Made by a program: the position numbers and the translations under genes
Shown: positions 45,096 to 55,910 of the stretch, piece after piece
Layout of the letters: the number at the start of each line of letters is the position of its first letter
Numbering within the stretch: the first letter of the stretch is position 1
Notes under the pieces: generated by a model
What the model was told of the DNA's origin: nothing
Seen by the model: only the letters and a program-made list of their open reading frames with translations
Database searches by the model: none
Assembly (NCBI GenBank): GCA_014529385.2
Contig: CM043953.1
Location: 79,164,338 to 79,228,337, forward strand
Direction of reading: 5' to 3'
Source: Adiantum capillus-veneris
Lineage: Eukaryota > Streptophyta > Polypodiopsida > Polypodiales > Pteridaceae
Length of the DNA stretch: 64,000 bases

Positions 45096-45230
45096 CTTCT
45101 TGGGCATGTAGTTTATTCTATGCAGATATATGAGTTCCCATATGATCTAGGAGGAACTTTGGGGTCACTTTCGTAGGTCTATGACACTATTTGATGCAAG
45201 TGTTGAGAGCATGAATGATCAATTGTGGGT
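45096..45230 (+). pseudogene. 3' tail of the 30.6-kb element
   Basis: Between the nested LTR element and the 3' LTR. The plus-strand translation ends IYEFPYDLGGTLGSLS and stop at 45178, the same D-L-G-G motif found before the polypurine tracts of the two related elements. Confidence 0.5.
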
Positions 45231-46439
45231 TGGGCAATGATGATAAACATCTTTAGGCATGTGCATAGTAGTGTGTATATGCATAGATATGTGTACAAAT
45301 AAATGTGAATACATGTACTTGGAAGCCTTTCCAAGGTGATACTACGTTTCAAATATGGTCGACAATGTATATATGGCAAATAATCTGTTAGGTGCTGGCA
45401 GTCGGGTACATGTACATGCCTAAACAGGGCATTGAAACCTTAGATGTGGGTCCAAGTGGCTTCTTTTGGCTCTAGGGGATGTGTTTGAGATTTTTAGAAT
45501 GTAAATAATGCAAATGGAAAGTGTGGGCACTCTCATCCCACCCTCGAAGTTTGACACATGCGATAACTGCCTATTTATGGTGTCTGATTTATAAAGCAAC
45601 GTGCGAACCACCTTGAAAGTGGTAAAAAATAGAATGTGGTTATGTGGCCATGAATTTGGGTATCAAGAATCAAGCCTACAAAATTTAATGGATTTTGGAG
45701 TCCATCTGGTATTTTTTTCGCGAAAAATACCCGTTAGAGTTCAAACCTGGCCCTAAAAAGGTCAAAAAATAGACAAGAGGGTGTGAAATGGCTACTTTTT
45801 GCCACATCACTCATGGTGCCATGAGTGTCGAGGGTTGAGGAGTGTTTGTGGAGTTCATTATCAGCACTTTAACCTCTGTGTGTGAAGGAGAAACAATGTT
45901 TTTGTAGGCGGTCCTATGCAATCCCATCTTGTTCGCATCCCGAGTGAATGGAGTGAATGAGAGTTTCTTCTCTTCAATTTTGGACTTGGGAGAGTCTATG
46001 GAAATTCTAAGGTTTCCATGGATGTGTGTGTGTGTGAGGAATTGAGGGAAGAAGTTGCGGCTTTCTGTAAGGCTACCTGACATTGTATTGGTGTCATCAG
46101 GGTTGAGGCTACACCAGAGAGTCCAACAGAGTGGATTTTGGTGAAGCTTTTGAAATGGTTTGAGAGAGGCCTTTTATGGATATTTTTTTTAATGGTTTTT
46201 CTTGTGTCTTTTGGTCGCCACCATTGAGTGCAATTTCAAGTCTTGATCAACTAGACTTACCTTTTAGAGTTTGCAGGTAGGCAAGGGCGTGTAGGTCAAG
46301 ACTTTTGGAGCTTGAAATGGGGTTGTGGGGAGAGTTGTCATGGAGATCTTGAGTGTTCATGTGTGAGGTGAGGAAAGTAAGTGGATTCCTTGTGTTGGGT
46401 TAAGGTGTGAGGGTGTGCACGGTGTCTTTTGATCCATCA
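45231..46439 (+). repeat. 3' LTR of the 30.6-kb element
   Basis: The partner of 30641-31859, ending tccatca at 46439. The sequence after it differs from that after the 5' copy, as expected for genomic flank. No 5-bp duplication is recognisable on the two outer sides. Confidence 0.8.
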
Positions 46440-46559
46440 ACAACTTTCTCTCTAAGGTACATCTTTTCTTTGACTAGCACAACACATTGTGCAATGCATT
46501 CAGATATTGGCATGCATACGTTTGATTTTGAAAATATTGCAGTAGTTTTGCCTGCTATT

Positions 46560-49500
46560 TCCCCACAGTCAACTACTCACAGAGGGTGTCCGTATGGCAG
46601 CATGATGGGATGATAGCATCAAATTGCTTGATATCCAAGAGTTTAGAGCATTACCAACACGCGTGACTGTTTTAGAGTCTAATTTTGAATAGTTGAATGC
46701 GAATGCCACTAAGGTGTTTGATATGTTTAAGCAATTCATGCAATAAGTGACCAAGGGCGAAGTTAATGAGAAGACTAGGGTTTCTTTGATACTCATGCTT
46801 GGCACAAGCACCCCTGGTATGTAGGAGCAAGGCTCCAATCTAGAGGGATTGCACCTTCTCTCCCAAAAAGAGGTGAATGACTTGTTAAATAATACCAAGA
46901 CGCCGATTTTTAGAGGTAAGGAAAGGGAGCACAACAAAGATACTACGAATATATTCTTGAGAAAATGGCATAGGATTCATGATCTTGTATGCATCCAAAT
47001 GTAGTCAAGGCACTTCAAACAAGTCTGACACTAGTGGGTAAGGCCTACAAATGGTGGATGTCACTCAAAGAGAAGGGCACCGTACCATAGACTTGGAAAA
47101 CCTTTGAGAATGTGTTTAGAAAAGAATTTCTACCTACAAATGAAGCGGATAGAAATTGGTCTATATAGGACAAGTGCTCTATGTATTAGTACAAGACACT
47201 ATTGGAGTATATCTTACACTATTATGATGTGATTCTCAAGCTGGAGGGTCTAAATACCTTTTAGCAAGTGTGTGAGTTCATCTGTGGGTGGGCACCAAAG
47301 CTTAAGAAGCATGTTAAAAACCCAGGACCCCAAGACGCTTGAGAAAGCTATAGTGCAAGCACATATACACGACAATCCCGATAAAAAAGCATTGCATAAC
47401 ACTCAATGTCTGACATTACACATGCAAATGCACAAACGCAACATGGGAATAATAAGAGAAAATTTTTAGTAGTTGTATTTGATGCGTCCAATTAGAATCC
47501 CAAGGGGCCTAGGGGCCATATGTCTGCTGCAAACTCGGCTAAGAAGGGAAAAGAAAAATTACATGTTTGGAGTGGACACAACAAAAAGAATTATCCAAAG
47601 GAAAAATATGTTTCCCAAGGTAAGGAGAAATCTGTACACATGGTGCAAGTGCTCCCTCTCAACCTCTCTCGTTTTTCCAATGTGGAAGTAACACACACCG
47701 AAGCATGCAGGACTACTGTATACCTTGCCACTTATGTGTACAACCAAGCTTATGAATCTCTCTTCTTAAAATGAAATAGAAGAACTCTTTTTGTGTTACT
47801 CGTTGTGTCATTTTTGTTCAAATGTTGATAATGTTTTGAAAGCCAATTCCTCAATGCCACATGCTTCTCTCTCTTCTCTTCCAACTATGGCTACTTCTCT
47901 CTCAACAAAACAAGCAAATGTTGCTAATAAGTTAAAGGATTTATTAATGGAATACAAAGATGTGTTCCCAGATGATTTGCCATCAAGGTTATCGTTGTGC
48001 AACATGGTATAGACGTGGCTGAAGGGAGTAAGCCCATAAGTAAACCACTGTATAGAATGAGTCATTTTGAGGCTACTAAGGTGGAACATTAGCTTGCTGA
48101 CTATCCCAATAGAGGGTTTATACAACCCAATTCTTCACCAAGGACCTCTCCCATCTTGTTGGTGAAGAAAAAAGATAATAGTATGCACATGTGCGTATAT
48201 GACCGTTGAGTAAACGTGATTGCTTTTGAGAGCAAGTATCTGTTTCCAAGAGTGGATAAGTTATTTAGTAAGCTCACCCATTCTCATATATTTATGAAAT
48301 TAGACTTGTGATCAAGATATCATCAAGTATTCATTAGGCTTGTTGATATACCCAAAACTGATTTTTGAACAATGTTTGGACATTACGAGTTTTTGGTTAT
48401 GCCCTTTGGGTTAACCAATGCACCGGTAACTTTCATGACGCATAAGGATAGTGTCTTGAAACCATATCTAGGCAAATTGTTTTTCTTGATGATATTCTAG
48501 TGTATAGTGCCTCTGAGAAAGAGCACTTACAACATCTAAAGAAGGTGTTTGAATTGTTATGGCAAAATAAGTTATATGCCAAGGAATCCAAGTGTAATTT
48601 TCTCAAGGAGGAAATTCACTATTTGGGGCATGTCATTCCATCTGCTGGTCTACATATGGATAAATCCAAGGTGGATGCCATTAGGAGATGGCCTTCCCCA
48701 AGAAATTTGAAAGAGTTATATATTTTCTTAAGATTTGCTCGTTTTTATCGAAGGTTTGTTAAAAACTATGCTCATATTGTTGTTCCAATGACAACAGACC
48801 AACTGAAAGCCAACCAACTGAAAGCCAAGGGGCAAACCTTTCAGTGGGAGAAGCTCAACAACAAAGTTTTCACGCTCTCAAGGGTGCATTAGCTATAGCT
48901 CCTATTTTAGCTATTGTGGATCCTTTGAAACCATTTGTGTTGGAACAAATGCTAGTAATCGTGCTATTGAAGTAGTTCTTCTGTAGGAGGAAAGGTTAAT
49001 TGCATTTGAAAGCAAGAAGCTTGATTTTTCACAAAAAAATTATTATGCTTATGAAATAGAACTCTACAAAGTAGTGTCTTCTTTGAAAACATGGCGACAT
49101 TATTCATATGAAACTCAATTTGAGATTGTGTTTGACCATGAAAGTATAAAATGATCTACACAACAAACATATTTGGAGGGTCAAAAGGCTCGATGGGCTT
49201 GGATTCTTCAAGAATATGATGTTAAGCTCCGATATCATAAAGGATGATACAATGTGGTAACTGATACTCTTAATCATACGCCTGAGATCAACTCTCTTCT
49301 TTTCATAGAACTTCAAAATGAGTTTTTGGAATCTCTCAAGGGCAAATATGAGCACAATGAAACATACTCGAAAGTGTGGAGCTATGTAAGAATAAGGGAT
49401 CCTTCTCACTCCAATGTTGGTAGTGTGTCTGTGTCCTCCACACCCAGTTTTGGTCTTTTAAATGATGAGCTATAGAGATGAAAGAATTTTTCCATAGATT

Positions 49501-50345
49501 GCCTACTCCATAAGGAGAGTTTATGTACCGATGGTGGACGTGGACATTCAGCGCCAAATTCTTTATGAATGTCACGACAGTCCTAGTGCAAGGCACCAAG
49601 CCAAAAGAAAGCTTATGCACTTGTATGATGACAATTTTACTGGCCAAGTTTACACGAGTTTGTTCATGCCTATGTTTTGCATCACCAAAAATGTCAGGTG
49701 AATAAAGCGGAGCACTTGAAAGTAGGAGGTCTATTGGCATGTTTTGTCGTCGATCAATTGACTCAACTTTACAAGTTTATTCCAACCAAGTCCACAACTA
49801 AGACTCTAGAGTTAGATAAGTTATTTGTTGACAATCTATACAGGTTATATGGGTTACCCAACAATTTTGTGAGTGAACATAATCCCAAGTTTAACAACAT
49901 TTTTGGAGGACTATGTTTACACAATTGGGTACACAACTCAACATCCGCACTCCAGATCATCCTAAAATGGATGGTCATACTAAACATGTTAATCAAGTGC
50001 TAGAGGATATGCTACGAGCATACATTAGAAAAAAGCAATCAAATTGGGAGGATTATCTCCCTATTCTTGAGTTTGCTTACAAGAGTGCCAAGCATGTGAC
50101 GACAATTCTAGTTCTTTCATGCTTATGTATGGTTTTCAACCTAGGTAACGAGTTACGGTGGGGTTGGCAAATGAGAACTTAAGTAGGTCAAGGATTTTTT
50201 TTAAGACCACATGGCAATGTTGAGACTGACTCGTCAAAATGTTTAACAAGCACAAAATCAGTACAAAAAATATGTTGATGAGAAATATCAGCAAGTTACC
50301 TTCACAAAAGTGGAAGAGGTATTTACAAGTGTTAATCTTGTGGTA
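46560..50345 (+). pseudogene. Dead Ty3 gag-pol
   Basis: The gag part (46900-47160) has ALQTSLTLVGKAYKWWMSLK. A degenerate knuckle is at about 47550 (LHVWSGHNKKNYP), then directly the pre-RT linker (LLMEYKDVFPDDLP, 47940), so protease is deleted. In the RT (48160-48890), [16 protein letters not shown] and FLDDILVYS are preserved amid stops. RNase H remnants lie at 48890-49260. The integrase C-terminal part is at 49913-50182, where DGHTKHVN replaces the expected Glu with Lys. Many stops and frameshifts. Confidence 0.8.
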
Positions 50346-50639
50346 AAGGATATGCTAAGTCCGAACGTTAGCACCAAAGATCTCGAATTGAACGAGGATT
50401 AGCGAGAGAAACAAAGATCTCAAATTTGTAGACTTTATTCAATTCATTTGCGCATCTTCACTATCCTTTAAAGATCTCGTGTCTATATATGTAAATGGGC
50501 CATCAAATTTCTATGATGATGACTACATAAAGAATGAAAAAGTGAAAAATTAATTGCAATTTTATTAAAATTAGACAAGTGAGCATTGTCTTCTTTCACT
50601 TTTGAATTAAATTTCTCTCACCTTTTAACACATACGAAA
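50346..50639 (-). repeat. F repeat copy D, first part (inverted)
   Basis: The reverse complement matches 14580-14700 and 1857-2010. It ends at 50639, where a solo LTR interrupts it; it resumes at 52143. Confidence 0.8.
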
Positions 50640-51436
50640 TGTCATAAAATCTAATATCTAACCAAGCCAAATGATTTTCTCATATTAAACCGATCATTTA
50701 ATGTGGGAGAATAAACGGGAACAAGGGTTAGAATATAGACAAGTGTTTATGGATCTATCTCAACATGGGGCCAAGGTTAAAGGGTCCAAATGAGAGATGG
50801 TATGTCAAAGAGAAAGGCTAGATATGAAGCTTAAAGACCTTAGGGTTAACTTTATTAAAGACCTCCAAAGGTTACTGTTAAAAGTCCTTTGACCTTAGGC
50901 AAGCTAGGGTTGTGCTTGAGGTGGGAACCCAGCCCAAGCTTGAGGTGCTTGTCGTGCTTGCTGACTAAGGTGCTTGAGGTGCTTAATGACTAAGCTGCTA
51001 AGGTGCTCCACGACTAAGGTGCTCAAGGGGTTCCCAAAAATCAACATGATTCCTACTCAAGGGGGGGCGAGCCCTCATTGTAGGAGCATGAGAGAGAACA
51101 CACACACACCCTCACACAAGGCAAGCTAGGTCTAAGAAGTAGAAAGGACACTTGTCAAGTTTCTCTTCATGTTGCCTTCATGGTGTGCCTAAAGTCTATT
51201 GGTTGGCCTCTCAAGGGGTCCAATGATAATTTAGATAATTGATTTAATTGATTATGCATTTATTTCTCTCTCTCAAAGGGAAAGGGGGACACTTGCCCAA
51301 AGGCTAGCATGGTTGCTTGATATGCACCTTGCATGTGATTGGCTAGGCTTGTAGGGGTCCAATCATCTTCTAGCTTGAGCTACAAGGGGGAATCGACCAA
51401 GGAAGCAAGGGGCTAGCTTGGGGGGTATAATCTCCC

Positions 51437-51467
<31 letters not shown>

Positions 51468-52142
51468 ACACATGCTCATTGGGTGAAGTGAAAAGTGCAA
51501 GAGCTCCATCTCCTTCTCCAAGCTTGTTGAGAAGTTGAGAGCCTACACCAACACTCTTGGCTATCGAATGCAAATCCAACCAAGAGCCATACTTCAATGC
51601 TTAAGCTTGCCATCTTCTTCATCTTCATTACTATGCTATTATGCTATGCTAAGCAAGAAGAGTGATGATAAGTGAGGAACTATTTCTTTCTCCTATGAAT
51701 GATTCTTCTTCCTCCTCCCTACCCTCATTCCTCGCGAGCTCTCTCCACCTTTGAAGGTGTTTGAGGCCTTGGGACTGAGGTTGGGGATGGTTAATGCTTT
51801 TACAAAGCTTATGTTATGCTCGTGATTGCATGAAGCTTTCCATCTCCATTGCATCACCTAGGTCACAAGGAACACAAAGATTGTATTGTACCAAGTCTCT
51901 CTTGATGGGAGAATCTATAATACAAAAGCCTATTGGAGTGGGGACCGGCTCCACCTAATTGTCAGTTCTCTAATTCTCTCTCTTGCAAAAGTATTGTTCA
52001 TGCCAAGTTATTAAGTATAATAGTTATGGTGCTATCGCTAATTAAGTTCACCCTCTATGTTCTCAAAGTAGTCTCATGAAAATGCTCACTCTAATTCTCT
52101 TGATTCCGCTATCCTCAAAGTTCATAGGCCATTTCCATTACA
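50640..52142 (+). repeat. Solo LTR of the chromodomain-type Ty3 family
   Basis: It starts TGTCATAAAATCTAATATC and ends AGGCCATTTCCATTACA. These align with the two ends of the young element's LTR (its 5' end read on the minus strand from 57487, its 3' end at 55911). Internal blocks also align (ttttctcatattaaac.gatcatttaatgtggg, gcgagccc, gcaaatccaacca, tctcttgatgggagaa, accggctcca). F sequence flanks both sides and is continuous when the LTR is removed. Flanking cgaaa (50635-50639) and ccaaa (52143-52147) look like a decayed 5-bp target duplication. 1503 bp against 1577 in the young element. Confidence 0.85.
51435..51471. repeat. C19 run followed by (AC)n
   Basis: Nineteen consecutive C then AC repeats, inside the solo LTR. 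The matching site in the young LTR has only a short GT tract (57092-57106). Confidence 0.95.
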
Positions 52143-52362
52143 CCAAAAGGGGTTTAAGGAACTTTTCATGTCACTAGTGTCATGTATTGTGTACAATATT
52201 GAGTCTCACTATCTTGTCTTCTATTTAAAAATCAAATTTTTGCTAGCTCAGTTGTGTCATGAAATGATGTGGACCACTAGGAGTGTATAGCTACAATGCA
52301 AGAAAAAGAAGCATAAAAAAACTAGAGAACAAGAAGGTAGGCAAATTCAAATTATTCAACAC
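52143..52362 (-). repeat. F repeat copy D, second part (inverted)
   Basis: The reverse complement matches 5440-5640 and 14370-14570 (tagctatacact.ctagtggtccacatc, gacactagtgacatga). It is cut at 52362 by a CACTA terminus. Confidence 0.85.
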
Positions 52363-52610
52363 TACAAGAGGTTATGTGCACTTGTGACGGTTGCAGCGAT
52401 GAAAATACAATGGGTTTTTTTACCCCCCGACGTCGCTAAAAGCATCGCAACGGGAACGTCGCTATGAGCGTCGCTATATGTGTCTCTAAATAGCCACGCT
52501 CATAGCAACGCATATAGCGATGCACACCGTTCCTAATTTAGCGATACATATAGCAATGCTACAGAACCTTATATAAAGACGTATGCGCGATGCTCGAGAA
52601 TAATTTTTTT
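52363..52610. repeat. CACTA terminal inverted repeat and subterminal repeats
   Basis: CACTACAAGAGG plus several CGTCGCTA/TAGCGA(T/C)G motifs in both orientations over about 200 bp. In CACTA elements such subterminal repeats bind the TnpA-type protein. The same style is at 2343-2470. Confidence 0.7.
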
Positions 52611-52870
52611 TGGGTGGCAGGGCATTCACCCATCAACCATATTGAACATTGTTTTCAGAATAAAGATGAAAAACTGACAAAAATATTTTGACGAAAGTAA
52701 TACAAAGACAAAATTATACAAATCGTAGGTAAAATCACTTGATTGTTAAGCTTTGATCAAAATACATTGTTGACCAATAGTTACAAAAATGACGTACACA
52801 CGTCATCTCATTATACATGCTATGACAAAAGAAAACTAGTGCTATCTGGCTATGGTTCAATTGATGTCGT

Positions 52871-53597
52871 CTAATCAGACGTCTTATCGCATCCAAGCGG
52901 CATATCTGTCGGATTCTGCAAAAAAAAAAAAACCAATAAGACTTTCTGTAAGTATAAACATATAATTATAAAACAATCTATTTTTTAGCTTATCATTAAA
53001 ATACAACAAATGTAAGAGAGTAAAGTGAAAGACTAACCATGCCAAGGCAAGAACTGAGAATGTCCATAAGGGTGTTTAAGCCCTTTCTATCCGCATACTT
53101 GCGCTCGTACGGTGTGGGGTCACGTTCTGTCAACGACCACTATTCAAAACATACAAAGAATACGTTATGTTAGAATTTAAAAGTACAATTATCCATAACT
53201 ACCAAACCTAAAGGGCAATGCAAAAACACTTACAAAATCGGCCTCAAATGATATCCACCCGCCGCTCCCCAAGTGCTGCGAGCTCCCTGCCTCTACTCGC
53301 GCTTTGGCTGCTCCTTTTGTTGCTTCCACTTGTCAGGATTCTCGCGCACTGCTCGCTTTGCATTCTTCCAATCTTCTTTGGCTAGCCAATCTGGCCTCTT
53401 CCACCCATACTTTATTGCTTTTTGCACTTCAGAATGCTTGTTCTTGCAGTATTCGTGCATCCGCACCTTCATCGAGTCTTCATTGAAGCGCTCTTCCCGA
53501 CTTGAAACAAAAAACTCTTCATACAACATGCTGATGACTCTATCTTTTAATTCATTTGGTACTTCACTCCAGATGTTTAGTATGTAGGGTCAAAACA
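52871..53597 (-). pseudogene. CACTA Transposase_24-like gene, last three exons
   Basis: The exon ending at 53234 includes WSEVPNELKDRVISMLYEEF, WKRPDWLAKEDWKNAKRA and, after a one-base frame change near 53300-53320, QHLGSGGWISFEADF. A GTAAGTG donor follows. A 102-bp exon (53139-53038, WSLTERDPTPYERKYAD...SSCLGM) lies between an AG acceptor and a GTTAGT donor. The final exon (52915-52871) follows a T-rich tract and TGCAG and encodes NPTDMPLGCDKTSD then stop. All junctions are in phase 0. The gene would encode the accessory DNA-binding protein; the frameshift suggests it is dead. Confidence 0.6.
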
Positions 53598-53627
53598 CCT
53601 GAGAGCAAAGGTCGTGCATGCGCGATA

Positions 53628-54293
53628 TCACCTTCTTACCTTCGTCATCCAAGATGATCTGTCGTTGATGTTGACAGAGTACGGAAAGCCCTCTCGCCTA
53701 TGACGCATGAACCTGGGTGTCTTGACAGGGGTCTTGAGTGGTGTCTCAAGTAGCATCTCGATGGGGGTATAGACAACAGGTGTCGCTACTGGAGTCTCGG
53801 CCCCGAACCGAGGAGTGTCTACTGGGGTGACTCCCGGAGGAGTAGCGAGTGCTCTGTAGCCAGGAACGGCCGATAGTCGCGCAAAACTTGGAGTAGATGG
53901 TGATGCCGTGGCTGCTGTGGGGATGGGCAAAGAAGGGGAAGGTAAGGAGCCTCATCGACTATGAGGCGGTGTCAAAGCATCAACGACATCATTTCCATAG
54001 CAACCGCCACCGCCATCACTAGAGCGTCGGTGCCTAGAAGAGTGTGTAGATTGTCTAGTCGACACCGAACTCTTGAAGCACGCTGATAGATGTGAAACAA
54101 AGGGAGACACTAAAGGAGTGAAATGACGCGACGGTGCTCCAGAGCGATGATGCTCCTCGTACCACCTCCTCTGCTTAGGTGACAAGGAAGAAAGAAACTG
54201 ATCATCATCCGTACCTATATGAAGTACACAAACATTAAATCTTAATGATGAATGGAGAAGAAAATCTGAACAAGTTAAAGTTTGATTAATCAT
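53628..54293 (-). pseudogene. CACTA accessory gene, upstream exon(s), low complexity
   Basis: Frames 53952-54293 and 53628-53930 encode DDDQFLSSLSPKQRRWYEEH and a Thr/Pro-rich stretch with repeats such as TPLKTPVKTPRF. A possible acceptor (cttcatatag) precedes GTACGGATGATGATCAG at about 54217. This fits the variable N-terminal region of En/Spm accessory genes. Exon limits are not certain. Confidence 0.45.
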
Positions 54294-54403
54294 AATTTAA
54301 ATTTCTCAAGTATAGCATATAGACAAGAATGGACAAAACTCAACGTGAATACAATGTATATTATAAAAACAAGAAAAATTGCTCAAATACAATGTTTATG
54401 ACT

Positions 54404-55080
54404 TTAAGAGGTCTCTCTCTCATCCTCGCATAACTCAACATAACTCCCTATGTTTATATAGAGCTCTCCGTTTAGGCAGATGTCCTTCGTTTCATTTTGT
54501 AGGTCCTCCACATGCATCCCATAGAGAGTAGCAGCACCATGCTCATCTGGCACCGTCTGGCACCACCTCAGTGGCTTCCGAATTAGCATCCTCTCCGATC
54601 TCCTCCACTGATGCCGCTGTGATTGGCACATGGTAGCCCTCATACGTCCGTGCACTATGAGGGGCTACCTCTATGACATACCACCAGTTTGGTGCAGACT
54701 TTGTAAGATGAATAACCACCTGCTGCAGGAGCCACATAACTTACATGAGTGCTTCCAGACCACCAATCCTCTAAAATTAGATGTTAAATATTTAATGACT
54801 TACTTGTTCACAATGCTCGGGTAGTACGAAACTGTCTCGAAGGTCGGGCTATTTTTTAGTTGAATCCACCTTAAGAAAAACTTGACTCGCCTCTACACAC
54901 AATAGCGTTGCGACTCTCCATGTTTATCTTGAACCATTGCACGTCAAACAAATCCACAAAAAATTATCTCTAATCGATCCTCAAAATCTCTTGTAGAGTG
55001 CCAAAGTAAGTGAGTAACGCCACCACAGGATCTGCATCGGAGGACCATCGTCGACTAGATTATTTGAATTTTGCCACAAT
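54404..55080 (-). pseudogene. CACTA transposase C-terminal (DUF4216-like) remnant
   Basis: Minus-strand frames read YFGTLQEILRID, then FFVDLFDVQWFKIN (about 55010-54920), FETVSYYPSIVN (54850-54800) and VVIHLTKSAPNWWYVIEVAP (54720-54660). This is the order of the DUF4216 domain at the end of TNP2-type transposases. Stops occur in the first part. The upstream transposase core is not present. Confidence 0.5.
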
Positions 55081-55084
55081 TCCA

Positions 55085-55910
55085 CAATCAGGATCAAGGA
55101 ATCCGATATTCCAAAGACGGCTTTCAATACTAGGTATGGGCACTACGAGTTCACAGTAATGTCTTTTGGTCTAACAAACGCTCCTGCAAGCTTCAATCAA
55201 CTTATGCAGGATATTTTCATACCTTACCTGGATGATTTTGTCTTGGTTTTCTTTGATGACATTCTGATCTATTCTAAGAACGAGGCAGATCACAAAGAAC
55301 ATGTTCGCAAAGTACTTGATCTTCTTCGGGAACACCAACTTTACGCTAAAGAGAGCAAGTGCACTTTTTGCTCACCAAAAGTCAACTATCTTGGATTTGT
55401 CATATCGGCTGAAGGAATTTCAGTGGACCCAGATAAAGTCAAGGAAATCGTTGATTGGCCTCAACCATCTACCGTCAGCGAAGTCAGAGGATTTCTTGGG
55501 ATAACCGGATGGTACAGGATTTTTGTCAAGGACTATGCACGTATTGCTGCACCTTTGACGGAACTCTTGAAGAAAGGAATGAGGATTGAATGGAAGACCG
55601 AGCACGAGTCTAGCTTTGCTAAACTAAAAGAGTTCTTGGTTTCAGCTCCTATTTTAAAGCTTCCAGATTTGAGTAAGGAATTTGAAGTAGTGACCGACGC
55701 TAGCAAATTTGCTCTAGGCGGAGTTCTTACTCAAGAAGGAAGACCAGTGGCGTATACTTCGCGAAAGCTGAGGGATCACGAGAAGAATTATCCTACTCAT
55801 GATTTGGAGCTTTTAGCGGTTATTCACGCGCTGAAGTTATGAAGACATTATCTTCTTGGGTGCAAGTTTCAGCTAGTTACAGACCACAAGAGCTTAAAAT
55901 GGATTTTTAC
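55085..55910 (+). pseudogene. Ty3 RT/RNase H fragment, near-intact frame
   Basis: The frame is open from the RT middle ([38 protein letters not shown]) through RNase H ([34 protein letters not shown]). It then has a single stop where Trp is expected (TGA at 55840-55842) and continues RHYLLGCKFQLVTDHKSLKW to 55910. There it is cut by the LTR at 55911. The 5' end abuts CACTA sequence. Much less decayed than the Ty3 copy at 46560. Confidence 0.8.

Larger units (their letters stand above)
52363..55080 (-). mobile_element. CACTA (En/Spm) transposon, 3' part
   Basis: The terminal CACTACAAGAGG at 52363 is followed by subterminal repeats related to CGTCGCTA (52430-52560). Coding sequence is on the minus strand: a DUF4216-like segment at high coordinates, then an En/Spm Transposase_24-like gene with introns towards the terminus. 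The transposase core and other terminus are missing, cut by a Ty3 fragment at 55085. Confidence 0.7.
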
